Shown here: one piece after another, positions 27,621-36,882 of the stretch
Layout: each line of letters opens with the position of its first letter
How positions within the stretch are numbered: the first letter of the stretch is position 1
Assembly: GCF_000092285.1 (NCBI RefSeq)
Contig: NC_014100.1
Coordinates: 248,001 to 312,000 of the forward strand
DNA: 64,000 nt
Origin: Caulobacter segnis ATCC 21756
Lineage (GTDB): Bacteria > Pseudomonadota > Alphaproteobacteria > Caulobacterales > Caulobacteraceae
Reading direction: 5' to 3'
Program-made: the position numbers and the translations under genes
Notes under the pieces: model-generated
Told to the model about the DNA's origin: nothing
The model's input: the letters and a program-made list of their open reading frames with translations, nothing else
Database searches by the model: none

Positions 27621-28460
27621 CTATTCAGCGTCCCACTGATACGTCTTGTCGATCCAGTCGCCGATCCGCCCGTCCGGGCGGGCCAGACCATGGATCTGCG
27701 CCATCTCCTTGTCGGACAGCTCGAAGTCGAGGATGTCGAAGTTCTCCTCGATACGCTTCGGGTTGCTGGTGCGTGGGATGGCGATGATCCCCTGCTGGAT
27801 GATCCAGCGCAGAGTGACCTGACCGGGCGTCTTGCCATGGGCGCGGCCGATATCGATCAGCAGCGGCTCCTGGGCGACCTTGCCCTGGGCCAGCGGCGAC
27901 CAGGCGGTGATCGAGACGCCCAGGGCGTCGGCCTTGGCCTTCAGGGTCTTCAGGGACAGGTAGGGATGATACTCGACCTGGTCCGTGGCGATCGGGGCGT
28001 CCGACAGCTTGGCGGCCTCTTCGAGCTGCGCCGAGGGGTAGTTCGAGACCCCGATGGCGCGGGTCCAGCCCTTGGCGCGGACGTCGTTCAGCGCAGCCAG
28101 GGTCTCGGCCATCGGCGGGTTGGGCTTGGGCCAGTGCAGCAGCAACAGGTCGACGTGGTCGAGGCCCAGCTTCTCCAGGCTGATCTGCGCCGAGCGCTGC
28201 AGATCGCCGTCGGCGAAGTTTTCGATCCAGATCTTGGTGGTGACGAAGAGCTCGTCGCGCTTGACCCCGCTGGTCTTGATCGCCGCGCCGACGTCCTGCT
28301 CGTTGCCGTAGATCTGGGCGGTGTCGATGTGACGATAGCCGACCTCGAGCGCCTTCTCGACCAGGGGGATGGCCGTGCCGTTCTCGAGTTGCCAGGTGCC
28401 AAAGCCGATGGCGGGCATCAGGACGTCGCCGGAGCGGACGGCGGGGACAAGCTTGGACAT
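27621..28460 (-). CDS. Aldo/keto reductase
   Basis: 279 residues, single TIM barrel, NADPH-dependent. The catalytic tetrad is visible: Asp and Tyr in RHIDTAQIYGNEQDV, Lys in VTTKIW, and His in LLLLHWPKP. The cofactor block IAIPRTSNPKRIEENFDILDF follows. This is the 2,5-diketogluconate reductase-like group; the physiological substrate is probably a small aldehyde or ketone, not determinable here. The stop lies 35 bases from that of the AraC gene. Confidence 0.92.
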   Translation of the reverse strand: MSKLVPAVRSGDVLMPAIGFGTWQLENGTAIPLVEKALEVGYRHIDTAQIYGNEQDVGAAIKTSGVKRDELFVTTKIWIENFADGDLQRSAQISLEKLGLDHVDLLLLHWPKPNPPMAETLAALNDVRAKGWTRAIGVSNYPSAQLEEAAKLSDAPIATDQVEYHPYLSLKTLKAKADALGVSITAWSPLAQGKVAQEPLLIDIGRAHGKTPGQVTLRWIIQQGIIAIPRTSNPKRIEENFDILDFELSDKEMAQIHGLARPDGRIGDWIDKTYQWDAE

Positions 28461-28505
28461 CGGGAACTCCGAAAAGACGGTCAGGCGGATCGGGAGGCGG
28501 CTGGG

Positions 28506-29159
28506 TTAGAGCGCGCTAGGTTTAAGTGTGAGCGCCGCTCTGCTCCGAACGCGCAACAGGGCGACGAAGATCAGGCAGACCAGCGCGAAAGCAACACCCA
28601 TTTGGACGATCGTCACGAGAACGGCCGGATAGCCCCGCTTGGCCACGTCCATGAACGGATAGGGATAGAAGCCCGTGGCCGCGCCGTGCGCCAGGGTCCA
28701 GGCGCCGAACAGGGCGGGGAAGGCCATCGACTTCAAGGCCGCGATCCAGCGCGCCTCGCCCTGGCCGCCGCGTAGGGCCAGATCGACCAGGAACGCAGCC
28801 GGCGTGATCGTGTGGTTGAGCGTCGTGGCTGCGAGACGCAGGCCATGTGGGTCCCAGGTGTGGGCCAGCATCGTGTGATAGACCACGGCCGTGATCGCCA
28901 GATAGGTGGCGATCGCCGCGCGCGGGCCGGCCTGCTCGGACCACAACGCGAGGCGGCTCTCCGGAGCGACCAGGGGCGCGGCCAGGGCGATGGCGGCGAG
29001 GGTGTTAGACAGGATCGTGAAGTAACTGAAGAACTCGACGGTCTTGGCCGGCAGGGTCGCAAGGGTCTCGTCATAAGCCATCAGGCCGTATTGCAGGATG
29101 GGGCCGGCGGCGGCGACCAGCGCGATCAGAATGCGCCAGGCCCTGGTCTTGTCGGTCAT
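28506..29159 (-). CDS. Pr6Pr-like six-helix membrane protein
   Basis: 217 residues with about six hydrophobic segments and the family pattern of LQYGLMAYDETLATLPAKTVEFFSYFTILSNTLAAIALA, LNHTITPAAFLVDLAL and FYPYPFMDV. This matches the Pr6Pr/FAR-17a-like family, whose function is not known in bacteria. The preferred ATG (29159) overlaps the stop of the upstream MmcQ gene (ATGA), so the two are coupled. A diverged copy of the short repeat follows its stop near 28510. Confidence 0.75.
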   Translation of the reverse strand: MTDKTRAWRILIALVAAAGPILQYGLMAYDETLATLPAKTVEFFSYFTILSNTLAAIALAAPLVAPESRLALWSEQAGPRAAIATYLAITAVVYHTMLAHTWDPHGLRLAATTLNHTITPAAFLVDLALRGGQGEARWIAALKSMAFPALFGAWTLAHGAATGFYPYPFMDVAKRGYPAVLVTIVQMGVAFALVCLIFVALLRVRSRAALTLKPSAL

Positions 29160-29512
29160 GCGGTCTCCGTTCCGCGGCTTTCGTCCCACGCCTTCAGCAC
29201 CTTCTTGGGCGCGGTGGTCCGCCATTGGCGCAACACCAGCCGCTCGACCGTACCGGCATGGACGCCGGCCAGGCGGATCAGGACATAGGGATAGTTGCGG
29301 AAGTGATCGGTGAAATGGAAGACGTCGGGCTCGGCCTCGACCAGCATCTCGCGCTCGTCGAACGGCACGCCGGGGCAGACCAGGCTCTCGCCGTCCTCGA
29401 ACAGGCGGGTCAGGAACTTGCCGTGCGCCTTCAGACAGGGCCGGCCATAGGCGGTCCCGTGTTCGACGCCGGGCAGGCGCAGGGCGAAGGCGACGACATC
29501 GTCATAGGTCAT
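29156..29512 (-). CDS. MmcQ/YjbR family protein
   Basis: 118 residues, with the double-wing fold of the family (MTYDDVVAFALRLPGVEHGTAYGRPCLKAHGKFLTRLFEDG, then YVLIRLAGVHAGTVERLVLRQWRTTAPKKVL). Some members bind DNA, many are uncharacterised. Starting at MTYDDV (29512) fits the family better than a Met two codons earlier. The 3' end overlaps the Pr6Pr start by four bases. Confidence 0.85.
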   Translation of the reverse strand: MTYDDVVAFALRLPGVEHGTAYGRPCLKAHGKFLTRLFEDGESLVCPGVPFDEREMLVEAEPDVFHFTDHFRNYPYVLIRLAGVHAGTVERLVLRQWRTTAPKKVLKAWDESRGTETA

Positions 29513-29538
29513 GGGCAACCTCTCGGCGGCGGGACTAT

Positions 29539-30408
29539 ATGTTGGCCATGGACTCCGACAACACCCTCAAGACGCCCATTCTCGTACTGGGCGCGACCAG
29601 CCTGATCGGCGGCCACCTGATGGCGCGGCTAGCGGACGAGGGGTTCGACCCCGTCGCCATCAGCCGCCGCCCGCCCGCCGGCGACGCCTGCTGGGTGGAC
29701 GGCGACCTGACCGACCCGGGCGTGGAGGATCGTCTGCCGCCCGCGGCCACGGTGTTCTCGCTGTCGCCCATCTGGCTGCTGCCCGCCGTCCTGCCCGGCC
29801 TGAAGGCGCGCGGCATGGTCCGGCTGATCGCCTTTTCCTCGACCAGCCGCTTCACCAAGGTGAATTCGCCCGAGGCCGGCGAGCGCGCGGTCGCCAAGGC
29901 CCTGATCGACGCCGAGCAGGCGGTCGAGACCTGGTGCGCCGAAAACGGCGTGGCCTGGACGATCCTGCGGCCGACCCTGATCTACGACGAAGGCCACGAC
30001 GAGAACGTCAGCCGCATCGCGCGCCTGGTGACGCGCTTCCACGTCATGCCGTTGTCGGGACGCGGCGAAGGCCTGCGCCAGCCCGTGCACGCCGCCGATC
30101 TCGCGGTCGGCGCCCTCGCGGCGGCCCAGGCGCCCGCCGCGCAAGACCGGGCCTATGACCTGGTCGGCGGCGAGACCGTCACCTACCGCGTCATGGTCGA
30201 CCGCATCTTCGAGGGCCTGGGCAAGACGCCGCGATCCGTGCCGATGCCCACCGGGTTGTTTGCGCTGCTGATGCGGCTGGCCAAGCCCTTCTATCCGGGC
30301 GCCACCGCGGCGATGGGAACCCGCATGGGCCAGGACCTGACGTTCGACTCGTCGCCGGCGGCGAGGGATTTCGGCTGGAGCCCCAGGGATTTCCATCCGC
30401 GGTTCTAA
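29539..30408 (+). CDS. NAD(P)-binding Rossmann/NmrA-like epimerase family protein
   Basis: 289 residues. The dinucleotide-binding motif near the N-terminus is PILVLGATSLIGGHLMARL (GxxxxxG type). YDLVGGETVTYRVMVDRIF marks the C-terminal substrate domain. The YxxxK catalytic pair of short-chain reductases is not seen, so an atypical SDR (complex I NDUFA9-like or NmrA-like) is more likely than an epimerase. ATG at 29539 or 29548. The last bases overlap convergently with the YkgJ-type gene. Confidence 0.85.
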   Translation: MLAMDSDNTLKTPILVLGATSLIGGHLMARLADEGFDPVAISRRPPAGDACWVDGDLTDPGVEDRLPPAATVFSLSPIWLLPAVLPGLKARGMVRLIAFSSTSRFTKVNSPEAGERAVAKALIDAEQAVETWCAENGVAWTILRPTLIYDEGHDENVSRIARLVTRFHVMPLSGRGEGLRQPVHAADLAVGALAAAQAPAAQDRAYDLVGGETVTYRVMVDRIFEGLGKTPRSVPMPTGLFALLMRLAKPFYPGATAAMGTRMGQDLTFDSSPAARDFGWSPRDFHPRF

Positions 30409-30911
30409 TCCGCGTCGGCCAGCACCATGGCGAAGGGCGTGAGCGCGCCGTCCCGCTCGATATAGCCGCTGACCAGCTTGCGGTCGGGCGGCAGCACGCC
30501 GAGGTCGATCTCCTCGGTGGGGAAGACCACCGTCCGGCGGTCGCCGACGCAGACCACCAGCTCGTAGCCTTCGAGCGCCCGGCGCGACATCGCCTTGATG
30601 TACGAATAGTAGGGCTCGCGTCGCCAGGCGGCCGGCTTGCCCGGGTCGACCACGACGTTCAGTCGCTTGCCGTCGCGGTCGGAATACATGACGAAGCCGG
30701 CCTTGTCGGGCCGCCATTCATCGCCCAGCCGGGTCGACGTCAGCCACAGACACTCGAAGGCCCGGCAGGCCGGCGGGCGGTGCTCGTAGAAGCCGCAGCC
30801 GCCGCCTTTCCGGAAGTGGCCGCACCAGACGCCGTCGGGCTTTTCCAGCGCCTCGATCGCCAGGACCTTGCAGCACAGGCCACAGGATCCGCAGCTCTTG
30901 TCCGCCGTCAT
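30405..30911 (-). CDS. YkgJ-type cysteine cluster protein
   Basis: 168 residues. Eight or more cysteines are near the N-terminus: CGSCGLCC, CGHF, CGFYEHRPPACRAFEC. These fit the YkgJ/CxxCxxCC family thought to bind zinc or iron; the metal is unproven. The C-terminal half is a mixed sheet without motifs. The ATG at 30911 (MTADKSCG) is chosen over one eight codons upstream. Confidence 0.82.
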   Translation of the reverse strand: MTADKSCGSCGLCCKVLAIEALEKPDGVWCGHFRKGGGCGFYEHRPPACRAFECLWLTSTRLGDEWRPDKAGFVMYSDRDGKRLNVVVDPGKPAAWRREPYYSYIKAMSRRALEGYELVVCVGDRRTVVFPTEEIDLGVLPPDRKLVSGYIERDGALTPFAMVLADAD

Positions 30912-30989
30912 CGCCACGCCCCTGTCGGTCCCCAATCGTCAGGAGGCGGACAGTAGCGAGGCTCTGTGACGGTTTGATGCGGGCGGCGC

Positions 30990-31535
30990 CTAGCCCAGCT
31001 TGGCCGGGCAGGCCGCGCGGATCAGGGCGTAGGCGGCGAACGGCGCGTCCTTGCCGCCCGACTGGGCGACGATGGTCCAGGACAGCTTGCCGCCGTCCAG
31101 CCGCCAGCGGTTGACGAAGGCGGCGTCGGGATAGGGGTAGGTGACGTCGAAGCCGCCCGGGACCGCCTCGCCCTTGCCGACGGCGGTGAAGTCGCCGCCG
31201 AAGCTGTCGGCCCAGAACCCGGAGACGCCCGTCGCCGGCCCGTCCTTGGGCGCGGGACCGCGACCGGCCAGCACAAGGTGGGCGGCGTAGCGGTCGGCCG
31301 GATCGGCCTTGGCGCGGCTGTCGGCGTCGACGGTGATCAAGGTTCCGAGCCCGGCGGGCCGGACGGTCAGAACCATCTCGACCGGCTTGCCCATGACCTC
31401 GCCGGTTCCCCGCCAGCAGCCTTCCAGGGCCTTCACCGACGCGGGGATCGGCGCCGGCGGCGGATCCTCGGCGCGCGCGACGCCGCTCGTCCCGATCGAA
31501 GCCGCCCCGATCAGCGCCAAAGCCCATGCCCGCAT
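30990..31535 (-). CDS. Secreted hypothetical protein
   Basis: 181 residues with a signal peptide (MRAWALALIGAASIGTSGVARA, cleavage before EDPPP). The mature domain starts VKALEGCWRGTGEVMGKPVEM and is rich in beta strands, similar in outline to lipocalin-type barrels that begin with a GxW motif. The two Cys (EGCWRG and RAACPAK) could form a disulfide joining the ends. No family is assigned. Confidence 0.7.
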   Translation of the reverse strand: MRAWALALIGAASIGTSGVARAEDPPPAPIPASVKALEGCWRGTGEVMGKPVEMVLTVRPAGLGTLITVDADSRAKADPADRYAAHLVLAGRGPAPKDGPATGVSGFWADSFGGDFTAVGKGEAVPGGFDVTYPYPDAAFVNRWRLDGGKLSWTIVAQSGGKDAPFAAYALIRAACPAKLG

Positions 31536-31590
31536 GTCATCCCCCTCGGAAAGCAGAGGCGGCGAACCGATCGCGATTCGCCGCGCTCGC

Positions 31591-31944
31591 CTATTCGACG
31601 CCCGTGGCGCTCCAGACGCCCAGTTCGTTGCCGGACGGATCGGTGAAGTGGAAGCGGCGTCCGCCGGGGAACTCGAAGATCGGGGCGGTGATCGTCCCGC
31701 CGGCCTTCACGACCTTGTCCAGCATGGCCTCGAGATCGTGGGCGTACAGGACGACCAGCGGCCGGTCGCTGGAGCCCTCCTGCGGCTTGGCGAAGCCGCC
31801 GTCCGCGCCTTCGCCCTCGAAGGCGGCGTAGTCAGGGCCGTAGTCGACGAACCGCCAGCCGAACGCCTCGGAATAGAAGCTCTTGGTCGCGGGCAGGTCG
31901 CCGGCGGGCCACTCGATATAGTCGATCTTGCCGTCTTCGCGCAT
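31591..31944 (-). CDS. VOC-family (glyoxalase-like) protein
   Basis: 117 residues, the size of a single vicinal-oxygen-chelate unit. It has the paired motif IDYIEWPAGDLPATKSFYSEAFGWRFVDYG and RFHFTDPSGNELGVWS. The possible metal ligands are His in FHFTDP and Glu in GNELGVW, but one expected N-terminal His is replaced by Tyr/Glu, so the enzyme role is unclear. It probably acts on a small cytoplasmic metabolite. Confidence 0.82.
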   Translation of the reverse strand: MREDGKIDYIEWPAGDLPATKSFYSEAFGWRFVDYGPDYAAFEGEGADGGFAKPQEGSSDRPLVVLYAHDLEAMLDKVVKAGGTITAPIFEFPGGRRFHFTDPSGNELGVWSATGVE

Positions 31945-31989
31945 GGCGCACTCCGATAGTGATGTTCTGCAAATGTTCTTATCGGCCGC

Positions 31990-32649
31990 TCAGGGCAGAG
32001 TCCAGACGCTGGTGCGCTTGACCGCCAGGTCTTCGAGTTCGCGGGTCGTGGGAACCTGGTACTCGGCCAGCTTCTCGAGGCCGTCCTTGGGGAAGTAGGT
32101 CCGGCCGGGATCGCCGATCAGCACGCTGGCGCCCGCCTCGCGCCCCCGTTCCAGCCAGGCCATCACCGCCTCCGCCATCGGCCGCTCGTAGCAGATGTCG
32201 CCGGCCAGCAGCACGTCCGCTGGGGGCGGCGGAGCGTCCAGCAGGTTCTGGTCGGTGAAGGCGATCTCGACGTCGTTGGCGTCGGCGTTCAGGCCCACGG
32301 CCGCCTCGCAGAAGATGTCGATGTCGGCCGCAAGCACGCTTTGGGCGCCCGCCCTCATCGCGGCGACCGCGACGATGCCCGAACCGGTGGCGAAGTCGAT
32401 CACCCGCTTGCCGGCGACGATCTCGGGATGGTCGAGGATGTAGCGCGCCAGGGCCTGGCCGCCCGCCCAGGCGAAGGCCCAGAACGGCGGCGGCAGGCCG
32501 ATCTCTTCGAGAGCCTCCTCGGTCAGCTTCCAGATCGGCGTGATCTCGTCGGCGAGGTGCAGCCGCAGTTCGGGCGTATGCGGCGGCGCCTGGAGGCGCG
32601 TGTTCTCGCGGATGAAAGCGCGGCGGCCTTCCAGGGTCTGGACGATCAT
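31990..32649 (-). CDS. Class I SAM methyltransferase, ETFB-lysine-methyltransferase-like
   Basis: 219 residues. PPPFWAFAWAGGQALARYILDHP, VIDFATGSGIVAVAAM (SAM-binding glycine loop), ADIDIFCEAAVGLNA and GDICYERPMAEAVMAWL are the pattern of the METTL20/Nnt1-type group. Bacterial members methylate lysines of electron-transfer flavoprotein beta. That target is known for the family but only inferred here. No etf genes are nearby. Confidence 0.8.
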   Translation of the reverse strand: MIVQTLEGRRAFIRENTRLQAPPHTPELRLHLADEITPIWKLTEEALEEIGLPPPFWAFAWAGGQALARYILDHPEIVAGKRVIDFATGSGIVAVAAMRAGAQSVLAADIDIFCEAAVGLNADANDVEIAFTDQNLLDAPPPPADVLLAGDICYERPMAEAVMAWLERGREAGASVLIGDPGRTYFPKDGLEKLAEYQVPTTRELEDLAVKRTSVWTLP

Positions 32650-32674
32650 GGACGGCGTTAGAGCACGCCCAACC

Positions 32675-33619
32675 TCAGGCCGCGACCGCTTTGCTCGACG
32701 CGGCCTTCAACACCGACAGATAGCCTGGCGCGGTCAGCATGCGCTCGGTCATACCCTTCTGCTCCAGCAGCCGGTGCGCCAGGGGCAGGTTCCAGCACGG
32801 GGTGTGCATGAACATGTGGTGCTCGGCGTGGAAGTTGACGTGGTAAGGCGCGATCAGGGCGCGCTCGACCCAGTTGGCGCGGGTGGTGCGGGCGTGGCGG
32901 AACGGGTCCGGCTCGTCCCTGGCCACCAGGGCGTGCTCGGCGATGTTGCGCAGGCGAGTGACCAGCGGAAACCAGGTGGCCATCGGCACGATCCACAGCG
33001 CCAGCCACGCCCACCACAACCCGAGCGCCGAGAGCACGACCAGCAGCCCGAGGTTCCACAGCAGGAACGGCGCCTGCCGCGCGACTTCGCCGGCCACGAT
33101 CGCGCCCCTCGGCGTATCGCCCTTGGCCTTGCCCAGCAGCGGCCCGAAGCGCTGCTTGAAGAAGGTCTGGCCGGTCAGGTCGCGGACCATCTTTCGGCGG
33201 AGCGAGACCCGGGTCGTGGGGAAGGGGGCCGACAGCACGAGGTCCGGATCCTCGGCCTGCTGGGCGTACTTGTGGTGGGTCAGGTGATAGGGGCGATATC
33301 GCTCGAGCGAAGCGCCGATCGGGGCGGCGCACAGCCACTCGCCCAGCCAATCATTGACCTTCAGATTGGGGTGCAGCCCGCCGTGGGCGGCCTCGTGCAT
33401 CAGGATCGCCAGCCCTAGCTGCCGCGCGCCGATCAGCATCACGGCGAGGACGTAGGTCAGCGGGTTGGGGAACAGCACGAACAGCGCCCCGGCCGCGACG
33501 ATCACCGCCCAGGCGTGGGCCACCAGGGCGATCCCGCGCCAGGACGAGCGCGCGGAGATCCGCGTCCATTCCTCGGGCGTGAACAGGTCCTGCGGTTTGA
33601 CGCGGGTCGCGACGGCCAT
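32675..33619 (-). CDS. Fatty acid desaturase family protein
   Basis: 314 residues with several membrane spans and all three diiron histidine boxes: HEAAHGGLH (HxxxH), HLTHHKYAQ (HxxHH) and HAEHHMF (HxxHH). It is an inner-membrane enzyme that introduces double bonds or hydroxyl groups into a lipid, using O2. Such proteins include fatty-acyl and sphingolipid or carotenoid enzymes; the box spacing does not fix the substrate. MAVATRV at 33619 is preferred over a Met four residues earlier. Confidence 0.88.
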   Translation of the reverse strand: MAVATRVKPQDLFTPEEWTRISARSSWRGIALVAHAWAVIVAAGALFVLFPNPLTYVLAVMLIGARQLGLAILMHEAAHGGLHPNLKVNDWLGEWLCAAPIGASLERYRPYHLTHHKYAQQAEDPDLVLSAPFPTTRVSLRRKMVRDLTGQTFFKQRFGPLLGKAKGDTPRGAIVAGEVARQAPFLLWNLGLLVVLSALGLWWAWLALWIVPMATWFPLVTRLRNIAEHALVARDEPDPFRHARTTRANWVERALIAPYHVNFHAEHHMFMHTPCWNLPLAHRLLEQKGMTERMLTAPGYLSVLKAASSKAVAA

Positions 33620-33689
33620 GGAACCGATCATCGCACATTCAGCTTAGGCCCGACAGGATGACCCTGCGTCATGAGTTCTGGAGGTTTCG

Positions 33690-34031
33690 ATGCGTCGCCT
33701 GCTCACCGCCCTCGTCCTGGCGGCCGCCGCCGCGACGCCCGCCGCCGCCGCCAGCTTCGACTGCGGCAAGGCGCGGGCCGCCGACGAGCGGGCCATCTGC
33801 GCCAACCGCTCGCTGAACGACCAGGATGTCCGCGTCGATCAGCTGTACGGCATCACCCGCCACCTCGTGCCGATGGGCGGGCGCGACGCGATCATCGGCG
33901 ACCAGCGCGCCTGGCTGAAGAGCCGCCACGCCTGCGGCGCGAACCGGGCCTGCCTGGCGAGAAGCTATGATCGGCGGCTGGTCGAGCTGAACCAGGTGAT
34001 GGACCGGGTCTACCGCCAGGGGCCGTTCTAG
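33690..34031 (+). CDS. LprI-like (DUF1311) secreted cysteine protein
   Basis: 113 residues. Signal peptide MRRLLTALVLAAAAATPAAA, then SFDCGKARAADERAIC, LNDQDVRVDQLYG, RHACGANRACLARSYDRRLVEL. Four Cys residues with an LxxxYDxRL ending fit the lysozyme-inhibitor LprI-like family. It probably acts in the periplasm; lysozyme inhibition is known for the M. tuberculosis member only. The stop overlaps that of ubiA on the other strand. Confidence 0.8.
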   Translation: MRRLLTALVLAAAAATPAAAASFDCGKARAADERAICANRSLNDQDVRVDQLYGITRHLVPMGGRDAIIGDQRAWLKSRHACGANRACLARSYDRRLVELNQVMDRVYRQGPF

Positions 34032-34963
34032 AAGCTCACGCCCGGCTTCCAGAGCCCCGCCACCAGGCCCACCACCACCAGCAATCCCGCCACGGCGTTC
34101 GACTTGAACAGCTTCAGGGCGCCGGCGCCATCGTCCAGCCGCACGGCGGCGGCCTGGCGCGACAGGTGCAGGGCGAAGGCGCCGGCGAAGGGTAGGAACA
34201 GCGGACCCAGGCCGCCGACCCAGGCCGCCGCGATCACGAGGACCGTCGACACGACGTAGAAGCCGGCGACGCCCAGCTTCACGTGCCGGCCCAGGCGCCG
34301 GGTCGAGGACTTGATGCCGGCCAGGGCGTCGTCCTCGATGTCCTGGATCGCGTAGATCGTGTCGTAGCCCAGGGTCCAGAAGATCCCCGCGCCGTAGAGC
34401 AGGGCGGCCGACCAGGACAGGTGCCCGACCGCGGCGGCGTAGCCCAGCAAGGCGCCCCAATTGAAGGTCAGGCCTAGCCAAGCCTGCGGCCACCAGGTGA
34501 TCCGCTTCATGAACGGATAGGCCGCGACCAGGCCCAGGGACAGCACGCCGAGCAGGATCGCGGTCCAGCCCAGGCAGACCAGGATCAGGAAGCTGACCAG
34601 GCTACAGCCGATCAGGAAACCCCAGGCCTGCTTGACGCTGATCAGTCCGGCCGGGATCGGGCGCATCGCGGTGCGGGCCACCTGGGCGTCGAAGTCGCGG
34701 TCGACGATGTCGTTGAAGGCGCAACCCGCCGCCCGCATCAGCGCCGCGCCGACGAAGACGGCCAGCAGCAGCAGCGGGTTAGGCCAACGACCCTGCTCGG
34801 CGGCGGCGAGGGCGACGCCCTGCCAGCCCGGCAGCATCAGCAGCCAGATTCCGGCCGGCCGGTCGAAGCGTCCGAGCTTCAGCCACGGCCGCAACCGTTC
34901 GGGCGCGTAGCGGTCGACCCAGTTCGTCGCCGCGGCGTCGGGCAGGATGGCGTGCGTGTTCAT
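34028..34963 (-). CDS. ubiA: 4-hydroxybenzoate polyprenyltransferase
   Basis: 311 residues, about nine transmembrane helices. The two Asp-rich prenyl-diphosphate motifs are NDIVDRDFD and the second, DIEDD. It attaches the polyprenyl chain to 4-hydroxybenzoate in ubiquinone synthesis at the inner membrane, which feeds the respiratory chain encoded downstream. The sequence RLRPWLKLGRFDRPAGIWLLMLPGWQG near the N-terminus is diagnostic of UbiA rather than heme O synthase. Confidence 0.93.
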   Translation of the reverse strand: MNTHAILPDAAATNWVDRYAPERLRPWLKLGRFDRPAGIWLLMLPGWQGVALAAAEQGRWPNPLLLLAVFVGAALMRAAGCAFNDIVDRDFDAQVARTAMRPIPAGLISVKQAWGFLIGCSLVSFLILVCLGWTAILLGVLSLGLVAAYPFMKRITWWPQAWLGLTFNWGALLGYAAAVGHLSWSAALLYGAGIFWTLGYDTIYAIQDIEDDALAGIKSSTRRLGRHVKLGVAGFYVVSTVLVIAAAWVGGLGPLFLPFAGAFALHLSRQAAAVRLDDGAGALKLFKSNAVAGLLVVVGLVAGLWKPGVSF

Positions 34964-35060
34964 GCCGGCAGGCTTACCCGCGCCCGCGTAAGCGGAAAAG
35001 AGCGGCCATAATGTTCAAGCTTGGCGGCGGCCAATCGACCATGCTTGCTGATGCGGACAT

Positions 35061-35106
35061 AGATAAATCCAATCCTGCCGAGAAAAACGATCAATTGGAT
35101 TTATCT
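35061..35106. promoter_or_regulatory. Long perfect inverted repeat upstream of the catalase gene
   Basis: Perfect 13-bp arms AGATAAATCCAAT (35061-35073) and ATTGGATTTATCT (35094-35106) flank 20 bases. The centre is 67 bp upstream of the catalase ATG. The left arm begins within ATAG-N7-CAAT, which partly fits an OxyR half site (ATAG-N7-CTAT), but the full OxyR spacing is not met. It could be an operator or a 5'-UTR stem-loop. Confidence 0.5.
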
Positions 35107-35150
35107 CGGCCCGGCGGCCAAGGTTCGCTCATGAAACGGCGGAGGCAGCC

Positions 35151-36611
35151 ATGACCAAGACGACCATGACGACGACGGCCGGCGCGCCGATCGCGGACAA
35201 CCAGAATTCGATCAGCGCCGGTCCGCGCGGTCCGCTGCTGATGCAGGACTACCAACTGCTGGAAAAGCTGGCCCACCAGAACCGCGAGCGCGTCCCCGAG
35301 CGCGTCGTCCACGCCAAGGGCTCGGCGGCCTACGGCACGCTGAAGATCACCCAGGACATCAGCCGCTGGACCAAGGCCAAGGCCTTGCAGCCGGGCGCCG
35401 AGAGCGAGGTCCTGCTGCGCTTCTCGACCGTGGCCGGCGAACGCGGCGCGGCCGACGCCGAGCGCGACGTGCGCGGCTTCGCCCTGAAGGTCTACACCGA
35501 GGAGGGCAACTGGGACCTGGTGGGCAACAACACGCCGGTGTTCTTCATCCGCGACCCGCTGAAGTTCCCCGACTTCATCCGCACCCAGAAGCGCCATCCG
35601 GTGACCAACCTGCGCTCGCCGACGGCGATGTGGGATTTCTGGAGCCTGAGCCCAGAGAGTCTGCACCAGGTCACGACCCTGTTCAGCGATCGCGGCCTGC
35701 CGCAGAGCTACCGGTTCATGCACGGCTTCGGCAGCCACACCTACAGCTTCATCAACGCCGCCAACGAGCGCGTCTGGGTCAAGTTCCACTTCAAGTCCCA
35801 GCAGGGGATCAAGAACTGGACCAACGCCGAGGGCAATGCGGTCATCGCCAATGACCGCGAGAGCGCCCAGCGCGACCTCTTCGAAGCCATTGAGCGTGGC
35901 GACCATCCGCGCTGGACCTTCTCGGTCCAGATCATGACGGAGGAGCAGGCCGAGCGGACGTCGTACAACCCGTTCGACCTGACCAAGGTCTGGCCGCACG
36001 GCGAGTTCCCGCTGATAGAGGTCGGCGTGCTGGAGCTGAACCGCAACCCGGACAACTACTTCGCCGAGGTCGAGCAGAGCTCGTTCTCGCCGTCGAACAT
36101 CGTCCCGGGGATCGGCTTCTCGCCGGACAAGGTGCTGCAGGCGCGGATCTTCGCCTATGCCGACGCCCACCGGTACCGGATCGGCACGCACTACGAGGCC
36201 CTGCCGGTGAACCGCCCGCGCTGCCCGGTGCATCACTACCACGCCGACGGCGCGATGCGCTTCGACAGCCCGCCGCGCACCGACGCCTGGTACGAGCCCA
36301 ACAGCTTCGGCGGGCCGGTCGAGGATCCGTCCGTGGCCGAGCCGCCGCTGCCGCTGCACGGCGACGCCGACCGCTTCAACCACCGGGACGGCAATGACGA
36401 CTACAGCCAGCCCGGCGCCCTGTTCCGCCTGATGAGCCCCGAGCAGCAGACCCAGCTGTTCGACAACATCGCCGCGGCCATGCAGGGCGTGCCCGAGGCG
36501 ATCATCAAGCGCCAGCTGGTCCACTTCCACCGGGCCGACCCGGCCTACGCCGCGGGCGTCGCCCAACGCGTGGGCGTCTCGATCGCCGACATCGCCATCG
36601 CCGCTGAATAG
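35151..36611 (+). CDS. katA: Monofunctional heme catalase
   Basis: 486 residues, small-subunit (clade 3) type. Catalytic His in RVVHAKG, Asn in [13 protein letters not shown], and proximal heme Tyr in [23 protein letters not shown]. It removes hydrogen peroxide in the cytoplasm. Caulobacter is better known for its bifunctional KatG, so a separate monofunctional catalase is an extra. GGAGGCAGCC precedes the ATG. A small membrane-protein gene follows by ten bases and is likely cotranscribed. Confidence 0.95.
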   Translation: MTKTTMTTTAGAPIADNQNSISAGPRGPLLMQDYQLLEKLAHQNRERVPERVVHAKGSAAYGTLKITQDISRWTKAKALQPGAESEVLLRFSTVAGERGAADAERDVRGFALKVYTEEGNWDLVGNNTPVFFIRDPLKFPDFIRTQKRHPVTNLRSPTAMWDFWSLSPESLHQVTTLFSDRGLPQSYRFMHGFGSHTYSFINAANERVWVKFHFKSQQGIKNWTNAEGNAVIANDRESAQRDLFEAIERGDHPRWTFSVQIMTEEQAERTSYNPFDLTKVWPHGEFPLIEVGVLELNRNPDNYFAEVEQSSFSPSNIVPGIGFSPDKVLQARIFAYADAHRYRIGTHYEALPVNRPRCPVHHYHADGAMRFDSPPRTDAWYEPNSFGGPVEDPSVAEPPLPLHGDADRFNHRDGNDDYSQPGALFRLMSPEQQTQLFDNIAAAMQGVPEAIIKRQLVHFHRADPAYAAGVAQRVGVSIADIAIAAE

Positions 36612-36621
36612 GAGAGTCGAC

Positions 36622-36867
36622 ATGACCACCGCCGCCATCCGCCTGTCCGGCTGGAGCCTGCTGCTCGCGGGCGTCGGGGCCGGGATCGTGCTCCCACACC
36701 CGGTCACCACCCGGCTGTGGACCATCGCCGGCAAGCTTTTCGCGCTGGCGGGCGACCACGGCATGGTCGCCCGACTAACCTCGGCGACGAAGTTCGGGCC
36801 GAGGGTGCGCCGAGGAATGAGCCGCCGCCCGCCCCGTCGCGTGGGCGGGGTCGCGGAAGCGTTCTAG
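36622..36867 (+). CDS. Small hypothetical membrane protein linked to catalase
   Basis: 81 residues. One hydrophobic helix (SGWSLLLAGVGAGIVLPHP) is followed by a second weak amphipathic segment and a very basic tail (RVRRGMSRRPPRRVGG). TAGGAGAG, which overlaps the catalase stop, sits in the right place for its ATG, so it is probably translated with katA. No family is recognised. The basic end could bind nucleic acid or membrane phosphates; this is speculation. Confidence 0.65.
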   Translation: MTTAAIRLSGWSLLLAGVGAGIVLPHPVTTRLWTIAGKLFALAGDHGMVARLTSATKFGPRVRRGMSRRPPRRVGGVAEAF

Positions 36868-36882
36868 CGCCCCTCGGCCCGC

